15,831 nucleotides of DNA from the NCBI GenBank assembly GCA_937901485.1, contig CALGTT010000301.1, positions 1-15,831 on the forward strand. Reading direction: 5' to 3'. Origin of the DNA: an uncultured Ruminococcus sp. GTDB lineage: Bacteria > Bacillota > Clostridia > Oscillospirales > Ruminococcaceae. The translations under genes were made by a program, and so were the position numbers. Shown one piece after another: positions 6,661 through 13,914 of the stretch (within the stretch, counting starts at the first letter, position 1; each line of letters opens with the position of its first letter). Below the pieces are notes generated by a model. That model made no database searches. It saw only the letters and a program-made list of their open reading frames with translations, and was not told the origin of the DNA.

Positions 6661-7506
6661 ATGATTGATGTTTCTGAAAAGGAAATTGTATATGCGTTTG
6701 ATATGCGTAATCCGGAATCGAGCTATACGAAACCGATATTCGGAAAGCGGTCAAGAATAATCTTATTATTGCTGTTCATTGCATTGCTGGTCATTGCCGT
6801 AGAGTCCGTTGTTCTGATGGCTATAGATCGCAGTAGTTTGCGTGTTTTTTGGTTGATTGTTCCGATTATGATCGCTTTCGACGGTGCGAAAGTATTTTTG
6901 ATATTGCCGCATAACAGAAGAAAGCATTATAAAAAAGTACATGCCGAAAATGAGGATTTTTATTCGTATACATTCTATACAGATTGTGTGAAAATCCAAA
7001 GCGCGTCTGTAGACGCTGTGTTGGACTATGATTCAGCAGAGTATTATGCAGAAGATGCTGACCGATTAAGGATTGTTTTCTCACTTGGCAGGTCGATAGA
7101 TATTGATAAAACGCAATGCAATGAAGAAAAGCTTGCATTTTTCAGAAATATCGTATCAAAAGAAAGCCAGAAAAAATTTCAGAAGAACAGCTGTAAGAAA
7201 CTTATTATACATTTGATAGTTGCGATTTTCGTTGCGGTATTGTACGCATTTCAGATCGCAGAGATAGTTAATACCAATAAGCACGCTTATTATCCGGAGT
7301 ACCAGAATACCACATATGAGTCTTTTGAGGCTTGTCTCAATGAAGGAACAATCAAGGATGTTGTGATCATCAATGATAAATATGTAGAGTACACGTTTAT
7401 AAATTATACAGGTGACGAACGATATTATACCGTGTGCCCGGATGAGATTGAGCACCTGATTCAAAAGCTGGATGATGCTGATGTAAACTGGGAAAAGAAT
7501 AGCTGA
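6661..7506 (+). CDS. Membrane protein with YcxB-like domain, function unknown
   Basis: This 281-residue protein has a short cytosolic N-terminus, two adjacent membrane segments (about residues 32-55 and 61-82), a soluble middle (~90-170), a third segment (~181-203) and a C-terminal soluble tail. The middle (YSYTFYTDCVKIQSASVD, then YDSAEYYAEDADRLRIVF) resembles the YcxB-like beta-rich domain seen in Firmicutes membrane proteins; that assignment is tentative. GAGGGG seven bases before the ATG at 6661 favours it over an in-frame ATG at 6631 lacking a site. Codons are visibly richer in A and T than in the genes on both sides (many ATA, AAA, TTT and TAT codons), hinting at a different origin. It follows the DUF4317 gene without a terminator between them and is closed by a strong one. 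Confidence 0.65.
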   Translation: MIDVSEKEIVYAFDMRNPESSYTKPIFGKRSRIILLLLFIALLVIAVESVVLMAIDRSSLRVFWLIVPIMIAFDGAKVFLILPHNRRKHYKKVHAENEDFYSYTFYTDCVKIQSASVDAVLDYDSAEYYAEDADRLRIVFSLGRSIDIDKTQCNEEKLAFFRNIVSKESQKKFQKNSCKKLIIHLIVAIFVAVLYAFQIAEIVNTNKHAYYPEYQNTTYESFEACLNEGTIKDVVIINDKYVEYTFINYTGDERYYTVCPDEIEHLIQKLDDADVNWEKNS

Positions 7507-7542
7507 GATCATTGTAAGATTCTGAGTTATTCCATATTTTAT

Positions 7543-7580
7543 ATCCCCCGAATCCACATATTTTCGGGGGATTTCTTTTT
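7543..7580 (+). terminator. Strong intrinsic terminator
   Basis: ATCCCCCGAA (7543-7552) pairs perfectly with TTCGGGGGAT (7563-7572) across a 10-nt loop, followed by TTTCTTTTT (7572-7580). It ends the tRNA/DUF4317/membrane-protein unit and insulates the pyr promoter, whose -35 begins 24 nt downstream. Confidence 0.92.
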
Positions 7581-7603
7581 ATCCGCAAAATTTCAAAAAC
7601 CAC

Positions 7604-7632
7604 TGGACAAACCCTCTCAGATATGGTATAAT
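7604..7632 (+). promoter_or_regulatory. pyrC promoter: Promoter of the pyr operon
   Basis: TGGACA (7604-7609) and a perfect TATAAT (7627-7632) are spaced by 17 bp. The start point falls about 7639, leaving a leader of roughly 120 nt before pyrC. It is the only clear promoter between the terminator at 7543-7580 and pyrC. Confidence 0.85.
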
Positions 7633-7692
7633 ATAAATGTTGAACTGAATCACCACGCCGGATGCATGGACAACATGCGTATCACCGTACCA

Positions 7693-7727
7693 CGCTGATC
7701 TGTCTGCTGACGGATGGGCGTTTTTTT
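7693..7727 (+). terminator. Attenuator terminator in the pyr leader
   Basis: CGCTGATCTGTC (7693-7704) pairs with GACGGATGGGCG (7709-7720) around TGCT, with one mismatch and two G-U pairs, directly followed by seven T (7721-7727). A terminator between promoter and first gene means that operon expression depends on readthrough. Upstream there is a possible hairpin (7662-7668 with 7674-7680), and CCACGCC (7653-7659) could pair either with the terminator's right arm (ACGCC with GGCGT) or, over all seven bases, with GGCGTGG at 7736-7742 just before the pyrC ribosome site. No PyrR-binding consensus is recognisable. The signal, presumably a pyrimidine nucleotide level, is inferred from the genes controlled. 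Confidence 0.78.
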
Positions 7728-7763
7728 ATGGGCTTGGCGTGGAACAGACAGGAGTGAATGCAA

Positions 7764-9038
7764 ATGAAAATTCTCATTCAGAACGTAAGAGCCGTGGACG
7801 CACAGCTCGACCGGAAATGCGACATTCTCATTGAAAACGGCACGATCACCAGAATGGCAGAGGGCATCTCCGAAGCCGCCGACTGCGTGATCGACGGCAT
7901 AGGACTGACCGCCATGCCGGGACTCTTTGACATGCATGTGCATTTCCGTGATCCCGGACAGACGCACAAGGAGGATATCCTCACCGGCGCGAACGCCGCA
8001 CTTGCCGGCGGTGTGACAGGCGTGCTTGCCATGCCTAACACTACGCCCCCCGTGGATTCCCCCGAAACCATCCGCTATATCCTCGACAAAGCAAAGGATA
8101 CCGGCGTTTCCGTGTACCCCGTTGCCTGCATCACAAAGGGCATGGCAGGGGAGGAGCTGACCGATTTTGCCGAGCTGAAACAGGCTGGCGCGGCGGCTCT
8201 CTCCGATGACGGCAGACCGGTCAAATCCGCCGAACTCATGCGGCAGGCACTTGCAGAAACGAAAGTGCAGAATATGCTCATCACCTCCCACTGCGAGGAT
8301 CTCGACATCATCAGCGGCGGCATCATGCACAAGGGCAGTGTTGCCGAGGAACTCGGTGTCAGGGGCATGGACAGAGCGTCCGAGGACTATATCACCGCGC
8401 GTGAGATCATCCTTGCATCTTCCGTCGGCGCAAGGGTGCATATCGCACATGTCAGCACCGAGGGCAGTGTGGAAATCATCCGCGCCGCAAAGCGTCTGGG
8501 CGTTCCGGTGACCTGTGAGACTGCACCGCATTATTTCCTGTTCACGCACGAAAAACTGCGCTCACGCAATGCCAATGACCGCATGAATCCGCCGCTTCGT
8601 GAGGAGAGCGACCGCCTTGCGATCGAAGCCGCCGTGCTTGACGGCACGATCGACTGCATCGTGACCGACCACGCACCGCATACGCAGGCAGAAAAGGCGG
8701 ACTTTGAGAAAGCACCGAACGGCATTGTCGGACTTGAAACCTCCCTCGCCGCAACGCTGACCGCGCTCTACCACACGGGCAAATGCAGCTTACAGGACAT
8801 CGTGAAGCTGATGTCCGCAAAGCCGAGGGAAATTCTGGGACTTCCGGAAGTAACGTTTGCCGAGGGTGAAGAAGCCAACCTCGTGCTGGTCGATACGGAG
8901 AAAAAGTGGACGGTCGCTCCCGAAAAGCTGCACGGCAAGTCCTGCAACACCGCATTCCGCGGCATGGAGCTGACCGGAAAGCCGGTTATGACCATCACCG
9001 GCGGCATCATCCGTTATGAAGCGGAGAACCTTTCATAA
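7764..9038 (+). CDS. pyrC: Dihydroorotase
   Basis: Dihydroorotase closes N-carbamoyl-aspartate to dihydroorotate, step three of de novo UMP synthesis, in the cytosol. This 424-residue protein is of the class I type (about 420-430 residues). Metal-site residues are visible: His58 and His60 in DMHVHFRDPG, Asp149 in SDDG, His176 in TSHCED, His229 in IAHVS and Asp302 in VTDHAPH. Substrate-side blocks are AMPNTTPP and KAPNGIVGLETSL. The start could be the ATG at 7758 or 7764. AGGAG at 7750-7754 is only three bases from the first and nine from the second, and MKILIQNV is the family-like beginning, so 7764 is chosen. It is the first gene of the pyr operon and lies behind an attenuator. Confidence 0.95.
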   Translation: MKILIQNVRAVDAQLDRKCDILIENGTITRMAEGISEAADCVIDGIGLTAMPGLFDMHVHFRDPGQTHKEDILTGANAALAGGVTGVLAMPNTTPPVDSPETIRYILDKAKDTGVSVYPVACITKGMAGEELTDFAELKQAGAAALSDDGRPVKSAELMRQALAETKVQNMLITSHCEDLDIISGGIMHKGSVAEELGVRGMDRASEDYITAREIILASSVGARVHIAHVSTEGSVEIIRAAKRLGVPVTCETAPHYFLFTHEKLRSRNANDRMNPPLREESDRLAIEAAVLDGTIDCIVTDHAPHTQAEKADFEKAPNGIVGLETSLAATLTALYHTGKCSLQDIVKLMSAKPREILGLPEVTFAEGEEANLVLVDTEKKWTVAPEKLHGKSCNTAFRGMELTGKPVMTITGGIIRYEAENLS

Positions 9039-9044
9039 TGCAAT

Positions 9045-9112
9045 CAAGGCAAGACGCGTACAAAGCCGTCAGGCGGTCTTTGTGCGGTGTTGCCTAAAGG
9101 CGCACCGCCTTG
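9045..9112 (+). other. Structured spacer between pyrC and pyrF
   Basis: The 106-nt gap holds nested inverted repeats. CAAGGC (9045-9050) pairs with GCCTTG (9107-9112). Inside lie two hairpins: ACAAAGCCG with CGGTCTTTGT (9060-9068/9074-9083, one bulged T) and GCGGTG with CACCGC (9084-9089/9103-9108) capped by GCC-TAAA-GGC. The closing stem and second hairpin share two bases, so they compete slightly. There is no T-run. The fold resembles a mobile intergenic repeat or an mRNA processing/stability element placed just upstream of the pyrF ribosome site. Confidence 0.55.
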
Positions 9113-9144
9113 CAAATATATCAAATTCAAAGGAGAAATGAATC

Positions 9145-10065
9145 ATGGGCTTTGACAGACTGATCGAAAAAATCAAGGAAACACGCAATCCTTCCGTAGT
9201 GGGACTCGATCCCAAGCTGGACTATGTACCGGAATTCCTCATCAAGAAATTTCAGGCTGAGGATGGATGGAGTCTGAGAACGGCATCCAAGGCAATTTAC
9301 GAATTCAACAAGATGATCATTGACGAAATCTGCGACATCGTACCGGCAATCAAGCCGCAGGCTGCGTATTATGAAATGTACGGCTACCACGGTGTCAAGG
9401 CACTCGAACGCACCATTCGTTATGCAAAGCTCAAGGGCATGTTCGTCATCACCGACGGCAAGAGAAACGACATCGGCGCAACCATGGAGGCATACACTGC
9501 CGCACATCTCGGCACTGTCATGGTCGGCGAGAATGAGCTGGAGCCGTTCGGCGCAGACGCACTGACCGTCAACGGCTACCTCGGTTCTGACGGCATCAAC
9601 CCGCTGCTCAGTGCGTGCAAGGAGCGCGACAAGGGCATTTTCGTCCTCGTCAAGACCTCCAACCCTTCCAGCGGTGAACTGCAGGATCAGCTCATGGACG
9701 GCGAGCCGCTGTACGCAAGAATGGGTGACCTGTGCGAGAAGTGGGGCGCGGACACCATCGGCAAGTACGGCTATTCCGCAGTGGGCGCAGTTGTCGGCGC
9801 GACCTATCCCGAGCAGCTCAAGGAGCTGAGAGAAAGACTGCCGCACACCTTCTTCCTCGTGCCCGGCTATGGCGCACAGGGCGGCGGCGCAGAGGGCGTT
9901 GCTGCGGCATTTGATGCAAATGGTCTGGGCGGCATCGTGAATTCCTCCAGAGCCATCATGTGCGCATACAAGAAGGAGGGCTGCGACGAGCAGGATTTTG
10001 CAAAGGCTGCAAGACGCGAAGCCATCCGTATGCGTGATGATATCACGGCGCATATCAATCTGTAA
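9145..10065 (+). CDS. pyrF: Orotidine 5'-phosphate decarboxylase
   Basis: PyrF decarboxylates OMP to UMP, the last step of de novo pyrimidine synthesis. The 306-residue length is that of the longer PyrF subgroup found in many Clostridia and actinobacteria rather than the ~230-residue Bacillus type. The catalytic DxKxxD set is Asp104, Lys106 and Asp109 in ITDGKRNDIG. Other family blocks are VGLDPKLDYVPEF near the start, KPQAAYYEMYG, LVKTSNPSSGELQD and the phosphate-gripping VPGYGAQGG. AAAGGAG precedes the ATG by nine bases. It is cotranscribed with pyrC across a structured spacer and followed by a hairpin before pyrK. Confidence 0.95.
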   Translation: MGFDRLIEKIKETRNPSVVGLDPKLDYVPEFLIKKFQAEDGWSLRTASKAIYEFNKMIIDEICDIVPAIKPQAAYYEMYGYHGVKALERTIRYAKLKGMFVITDGKRNDIGATMEAYTAAHLGTVMVGENELEPFGADALTVNGYLGSDGINPLLSACKERDKGIFVLVKTSNPSSGELQDQLMDGEPLYARMGDLCEKWGADTIGKYGYSAVGAVVGATYPEQLKELRERLPHTFFLVPGYGAQGGGAEGVAAAFDANGLGGIVNSSRAIMCAYKKEGCDEQDFAKAARREAIRMRDDITAHINL

Positions 10066-10072
10066 AATCAAA

Positions 10073-10100
10073 ACATTGTGGGGCTTTTGCCCCACAATGT
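10073..10100 (+). other. Perfect 12-bp hairpin between pyrF and pyrK
   Basis: ACATTGTGGGGC (10073-10084) and GCCCCACAATGT (10089-10100) form a perfect stem with a TTTT loop. No T-run follows, so a full stop of transcription is unlikely inside this operon. Partial polarity or 3'-end protection of the pyrC-pyrF message after cleavage are possible roles. Confidence 0.6.
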
Positions 10101-10144
10101 ACTATCTGTGATACATTCCGGAATATTTGGAAAGGATGAATCCT

Positions 10145-10918
10145 ATGAAATACACACAGGGACAATACCCCATTCTCGAAAAGAAAACCCTTGCAAAGGA
10201 AATGTACAGCTTTGTGATCCTCTGCCCCGAAGTGGCAGAAGCCGCACAGCACGGACAGTTTGTCCACATCCGCATCGGCAGCTTCACCCTGCGCCGCCCC
10301 ATCTCCATCTGTGAGATCGACAAGGCAAAGGGCACACTGCGCATTGTTTTTGAAGTGCGCGGCAAGGGCACGGAGGAGATCGCAAAGCTCAACAAGGGCG
10401 ACCTCATCGACATGCTCGCGCCCCTCGGTCACGGCTTCACCGTGAACCCCGACGCGAAAAAAGTCATCTGCATCGGCGGCGGCATCGGTACGCCCCCCAT
10501 GCTCCCTCTCGCACAGGCATACGGCGAAAAGGCGACCGTTATTACAGGTTTCCGCAGTGCCAATGCTGTGATTTTGCAGGACGATTTCAAGAAAACCGGC
10601 GCGGAAACCATCCTCTGCACCGATGACGGCACGATGGGCGTGCACGGTTTTGTGACACAGCCGCTTGAGGATGTGCTCAAAAACGGCGGCGTGGATGCGA
10701 TCTATGCCTGCGGCCCGATGCCCATGCTCAAGGGCATTGCAGCACTTGCGGCGCAGTACAATGTACCGCTGTGCGAGGTTTCTTTGGAAGAACGCATGGC
10801 TTGCGGCGTTGGCGCATGTCTGGGCTGTGCATGTAAGGTCAAGAGAAATGACGAGGAATATTTCCTGCATGTCTGCAAGAATGGCCCCGTATTCAATGCT
10901 GAGGAGGTAGTTTGGTAA
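10145..10918 (+). CDS. pyrK: Dihydroorotate dehydrogenase B, electron transfer subunit
   Basis: PyrK carries FAD and a [2Fe-2S] cluster and passes electrons from PyrD to NAD+, forming the class 1B heterotetramer. The 257-residue protein has the usual length and order: a flavin-binding barrel with LRRPISI (49-55), a nucleotide-binding domain with GGGIGTPP (111-118) and CGPMPML (189-195), and the cluster ligands Cys220, Cys225, Cys228 and Cys244 in ERMACGVGACLGC and HVCKNGP. Upstream in-frame starts (TTG at 10127, ATG at 10136) lie on or before the AAAGGA site. The ATG at 10145 has proper spacing and begins MKYTQGQYPI. Its stop overlaps the pyrD start by one base (TAATG). Confidence 0.95.
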   Translation: MKYTQGQYPILEKKTLAKEMYSFVILCPEVAEAAQHGQFVHIRIGSFTLRRPISICEIDKAKGTLRIVFEVRGKGTEEIAKLNKGDLIDMLAPLGHGFTVNPDAKKVICIGGGIGTPPMLPLAQAYGEKATVITGFRSANAVILQDDFKKTGAETILCTDDGTMGVHGFVTQPLEDVLKNGGVDAIYACGPMPMLKGIAALAAQYNVPLCEVSLEERMACGVGACLGCACKVKRNDEEYFLHVCKNGPVFNAEEVVW

Positions 10919-11829
10919 TGGCTGATCTGTCTGTAAAAATTGCTGGGGTGGAATTTAAAAACCCCATCATTCCGGCATCCGGCGTATTCGGCTACGGCAG
11001 AGAATACGAGGAATTTTATCCGCTGTCCATGCTCGGCGGTATTGCCACCAAGGGCACGACCGGCACACTGCGTACCGGAAATCTCTCCCCCAGAATTGCC
11101 GAAACTCCGGCAGGTATGCTCAATTCCGTGGGACTGCAAAACCCCGGCATTGACACCTTTATCGAAAAGGAACTTCCGAATCTGCTTACCAAGGATACCG
11201 TAATTCTTGCAAATATCGCAGGCTCTACCCCCGAAGAATGCGCCGAGGTTGCAGCAAAGCTGGACAAGACCGATGTCCATATGATCGAGCTGAATATTTC
11301 CTGCCCGAACGTCAAGCAGGGCGGTGCGGCATTCGGTACATCCTGCACAAGTGCGGAGGCAGTGACCGCGGCAGTGCGCAAGGCAACGAGCAAGCCGCTG
11401 GTTGTCAAGCTCTCTCCGAATGTGACGAGCATCGTGGAAATCGCCAAGGCAGTGGAATCCGCCGGTGCGGATGCGCTGTCCATGATCAACACGCTCCTCG
11501 GCATGAGAATTGACGTGCGCACACGCAGACCGGTACTGCACAACAATGTCGGCGGTCTGTCCGGCCCTGCGATTCTTCCGGTTGCAGTCCGCATGATCTG
11601 GCAGACGGCAAATGCCGTTTCCATCCCGATCATCGGCATGGGCGGCGTGTCCACGGGCGAAGATGCCCTTGAACTCATGATGGCTGGTGCATCCGCTGTG
11701 CAGGTCGGTGCGGCGATCTTCACAGATCCTTACGCGCCGATTAAAATTGTGGACGAAATGAATGCTTTTCTTGATGAAAATAAGATTGCGGCTGTAAAGG
11801 ATGTTATTGGTACGGTGAAGCCGTGGTGA
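10918..11829 (+). CDS. pyrD: Dihydroorotate dehydrogenase B, catalytic subunit
   Basis: PyrD oxidises dihydroorotate to orotate with FMN, step four of UMP synthesis. The 303-residue protein is class 1: catalytic Cys129 lies in LNISCPNVKQGG, where class 2 enzymes have serine, and there is no membrane-anchoring N-terminal extension. With adjacent pyrK this makes class 1B, the NAD-linked form. Other blocks are the N-terminal NPIIPASGVFGYG, LNSVGLQNPG, VVKLSPNVT and the FMN-phosphate GMGGVSTGEDALELMMAGA. GAGGAGG (10901-10907) lies ten bases before the ATG at 10918. The gene is joined to pyrK by a one-base overlap. Confidence 0.96.
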   Translation: MADLSVKIAGVEFKNPIIPASGVFGYGREYEEFYPLSMLGGIATKGTTGTLRTGNLSPRIAETPAGMLNSVGLQNPGIDTFIEKELPNLLTKDTVILANIAGSTPEECAEVAAKLDKTDVHMIELNISCPNVKQGGAAFGTSCTSAEAVTAAVRKATSKPLVVKLSPNVTSIVEIAKAVESAGADALSMINTLLGMRIDVRTRRPVLHNNVGGLSGPAILPVAVRMIWQTANAVSIPIIGMGGVSTGEDALELMMAGASAVQVGAAIFTDPYAPIKIVDEMNAFLDENKIAAVKDVIGTVKPW

Positions 11830-11856
11830 GCGATATGATTGAAAGGATGTGAATTT

Positions 11857-12027
11857 ATGGGAAAGGTTTTATCCATCATCGGTTATCTGATTCTATTTTT
11901 CATCGTGCTCACCAATTTTATCAACATCGAATTATCGGACGCAAGCATCATTCTGCTTTCGGCGGTCAGTGCTGTCTTGATGGTGATCGGTATTCTTTTG
12001 AAAGACCAAAAGAACAAGAAATCATAA
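11857..12027 (+). CDS. Small two-helix membrane protein
   Basis: This 56-residue peptide has two hydrophobic segments (about residues 5-24 and 30-48) separated by a short polar turn (INIELSD) and a charged end KDQKNKKS, so both ends probably face the cytoplasm. AAAGGATG lies about ten bases before the ATG. It begins 27 nt after pyrD and 29 nt before the next gene, with no terminator or promoter seen, so it may ride on the pyr transcript. I do not recognise a family. Continuous hydrophobic codon usage and a good position support it being real. Confidence 0.6.
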   Translation: MGKVLSIIGYLILFFIVLTNFINIELSDASIILLSAVSAVLMVIGILLKDQKNKKS

Positions 12028-12056
12028 TGATTCATAGCTAATTACGGAGGTCAGCC

Positions 12057-13148
12057 ATGAACGAAGAATGCCTCATCTGCCAATCCCCCCTTTCCTATCT
12101 CGAAACCGCACAGAGCATGACATGCGAGCTTTGCGGGAAAACAGAACACAGCAAAACCGCCTGTATCAAGGGGCATTATGTCTGTGACGAATGCCACACC
12201 AAGGGCATGGATGCCGTCATCGGCATCTGCCTTGCACAGGAGAGCAAGAATCCCATTGAAATTCTCAATACTCTGATGCGTGAACCGTTCTGCCATATGC
12301 ATGGACCGGAGCACCATGTCTTTGTCGGCTCTGCACTTCTGACTGCTTACAGAAATGCCGGCGGTCAGCTCGACCTCCTGCCGGCACTCAAAGAACTGAT
12401 GCACCGCGGCAAGCAAGTCCCCGGCGGTGCGTGCGGCTTCTGGGGGGCTTGCGGTGCAGGTGTCAGCACGGGGATGTTTCTGTCCATCATTTCAAAGGCA
12501 TCCCCCCTCACGGAAATCCCGTGGGGACTCTCTAACCGCATGACTGCGAAATCCCTTGAAGCCATCGGCACTGTCGGCGGCCCTCGCTGCTGCAAGCGTG
12601 ATTCCTACCTTGCAATTCTGCAAGCCATCGACTTTACAAAAGAACAGTTCGGCATCGGGATGGAACGCCCCGAAATCGTCTGTGGATTCAGCCACCGGAA
12701 CAACCAGTGCATCGGCAAACGCTGTCCGTTTTCCCCCCTGCACCATAAGAAAAAGGTCGCATTTCTCTGCGTCCACAATTCCTGCCGCAGCCAGATTGCC
12801 GAGGCACTGGGAAAACACCTTGCATCGGATGTGTTCGAAAGCTATTCGGCAGGCAGTGAACTGAAACCCCGAATCAACCCCGATGCCGTGCGTCTGATGA
12901 AGCAGCTGTACAATATTGACATGGAAGAAACCCAGCACAGCAAGCTGTTTGCGGATATTCCCACGCCCGATCTTGTGATTTCCATGGGCTGTGATGTGGG
13001 CTGTCCCTACATCGGCAGAGCCTTTGATGACAACTGGAATCTGCCCGATCCGACGGGGGAGAGTGATGCGGTGTTTATGGATGTGATCCGACGGATCGAG
13101 GAGCATATTCTGGAACTTCGTGACCAACTGACAGGAGAACTATCATGA
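12057..13148 (+). CDS. DUF5714-like cysteine-rich domain fused to arsenate reductase/LMW phosphatase domain
   Basis: This 363-residue soluble protein has two parts. Residues ~1-225 look like DUF5714, rich in paired cysteines: Cys5/Cys8, Cys23/Cys26, Cys43/Cys46 in CIKGHYVCDECH, then GGACGFWGACGAG and RCC (178-179), probably binding zinc or an iron-sulfur cluster. Residues ~232-363 are an ArsC of the low-molecular-weight phosphatase fold: P-loop CVHNSCR (Cys238, Arg244), candidate resolving cysteines Cys312 and Cys316 in MGCDVGCP, and Asp331 in LPDPTG. This MGCxxxCP form is typical of thiol-coupled arsenate reductases. A lone DUF5714 is often described near methyltransferases. GGAGG precedes the ATG by six bases. 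The stop overlaps the glycosyltransferase start. Arsenate reduction is inferred; the role of the N-terminal domain is unknown. Confidence 0.8.
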   Translation: MNEECLICQSPLSYLETAQSMTCELCGKTEHSKTACIKGHYVCDECHTKGMDAVIGICLAQESKNPIEILNTLMREPFCHMHGPEHHVFVGSALLTAYRNAGGQLDLLPALKELMHRGKQVPGGACGFWGACGAGVSTGMFLSIISKASPLTEIPWGLSNRMTAKSLEAIGTVGGPRCCKRDSYLAILQAIDFTKEQFGIGMERPEIVCGFSHRNNQCIGKRCPFSPLHHKKKVAFLCVHNSCRSQIAEALGKHLASDVFESYSAGSELKPRINPDAVRLMKQLYNIDMEETQHSKLFADIPTPDLVISMGCDVGCPYIGRAFDDNWNLPDPTGESDAVFMDVIRRIEEHILELRDQLTGELS

Positions 13149-13882
13149 GTAACCACACATTTTCCATCATCATCCCCGCCCACAACGAAGAAAACTACAT
13201 CACCGCCTGTCTGGAATCCATCAAGCTTGCCGAGCAGGAAGTATCCGGAAGCCGTGTACAGATCATTGTCGCGGCGAATCGCTGCACGGACAAAACCGCC
13301 GAAATTGCGAGGAAATTTGGTGCGCAGGCGATCGACAATCAGGACAAATGCATCAGCATGATCCGTAATGCCGGAGTCAGAGCCGCAGAAGGCGATATTA
13401 TCGTGACGATCGACGCAGACAGCCGCATGACAAAAGGCTCTTTGAAAGAAATCGCGGAGATGCTCGAATCCGGCAAATATGTCGGCGGCGGCACCCGTTC
13501 AAAATTTGAGCGTGTGTCCCTCGGCATTCTCTGTTCCGGAGCCTATGTCGCAGTCAATCTCATTCCCATCATGTGGAAGAATAAAGCCGCCCTTTCCGGC
13601 GGTATGTTCTGGTGCTATAAGCGGGATTTTGAGAAGATCGGCGGCTTCGATGAAAGCCTGATCAGTCTGGAGGATATGGATTTTGCCGCAAGACTGAACA
13701 AACTCGGCGTGAGCAGGGGACAGAAATACGGCACGCTGAAGAAATCCTATATCCTCACCTCCAGCCGCAAATTCGATGAATTCGGAGACTGGTATCTGAT
13801 CAAAAACCGCAAGCTTACTAAACGCATTTTCACAGGAAAGGACAGGGAAGCGGCGGATGAATTTTATTATGATGTCAGATAA
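13145..13882 (+). CDS. Family 2 glycosyltransferase
   Basis: This 245-residue enzyme has the GT-A fold of family 2: FSIIIPAHNEENYI at the start, IIVAANRCTDKTAEIA for the nucleotide-sugar region, the metal-binding DAD at residues 90-92 in TIDADSRM, and acceptor-side blocks FEKIGGFDESL with EDMDF (Glu176, Asp177). No clear membrane anchor is visible; a mildly hydrophobic stretch lies at 128-143 (LCSGAYVAVNLIPIMW). Its ATG overlaps the stop of the DUF5714-ArsC gene, so the two are translated together. Donor and acceptor are unknown. I could not match it to the arsenosugar-type glycosyltransferases that the arsenate-reductase neighbour might suggest. Confidence 0.88.
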   Translation: MSNHTFSIIIPAHNEENYITACLESIKLAEQEVSGSRVQIIVAANRCTDKTAEIARKFGAQAIDNQDKCISMIRNAGVRAAEGDIIVTIDADSRMTKGSLKEIAEMLESGKYVGGGTRSKFERVSLGILCSGAYVAVNLIPIMWKNKAALSGGMFWCYKRDFEKIGGFDESLISLEDMDFAARLNKLGVSRGQKYGTLKKSYILTSSRKFDEFGDWYLIKNRKLTKRIFTGKDREAADEFYYDVR

Positions 13883-13914
13883 GAAATGCCCGTACAAGTA
13901 AATAGGAGAAAACC

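Noticed and set aside
7640..7757. PyrR-binding loop in the pyr leader
   Set aside because: I looked for the conserved purine-rich loop sequence of PyrR anti-antiterminators and found nothing resembling it; only the terminator is clear.
10127..10144. Earlier start for pyrK (TTG at 10127 or ATG at 10136)
   Set aside because: The ribosome site AAAGGA overlaps or follows these codons; only the ATG at 10145 has suitable spacing.
13145..13882. Arsenosugar-biosynthesis glycosyltransferase, given the neighbouring arsenate reductase
   Set aside because: The sequence reads as a general family 2 enzyme and lacks the patterns I associate with that subgroup; no radical SAM or arsenic methyltransferase gene is present.
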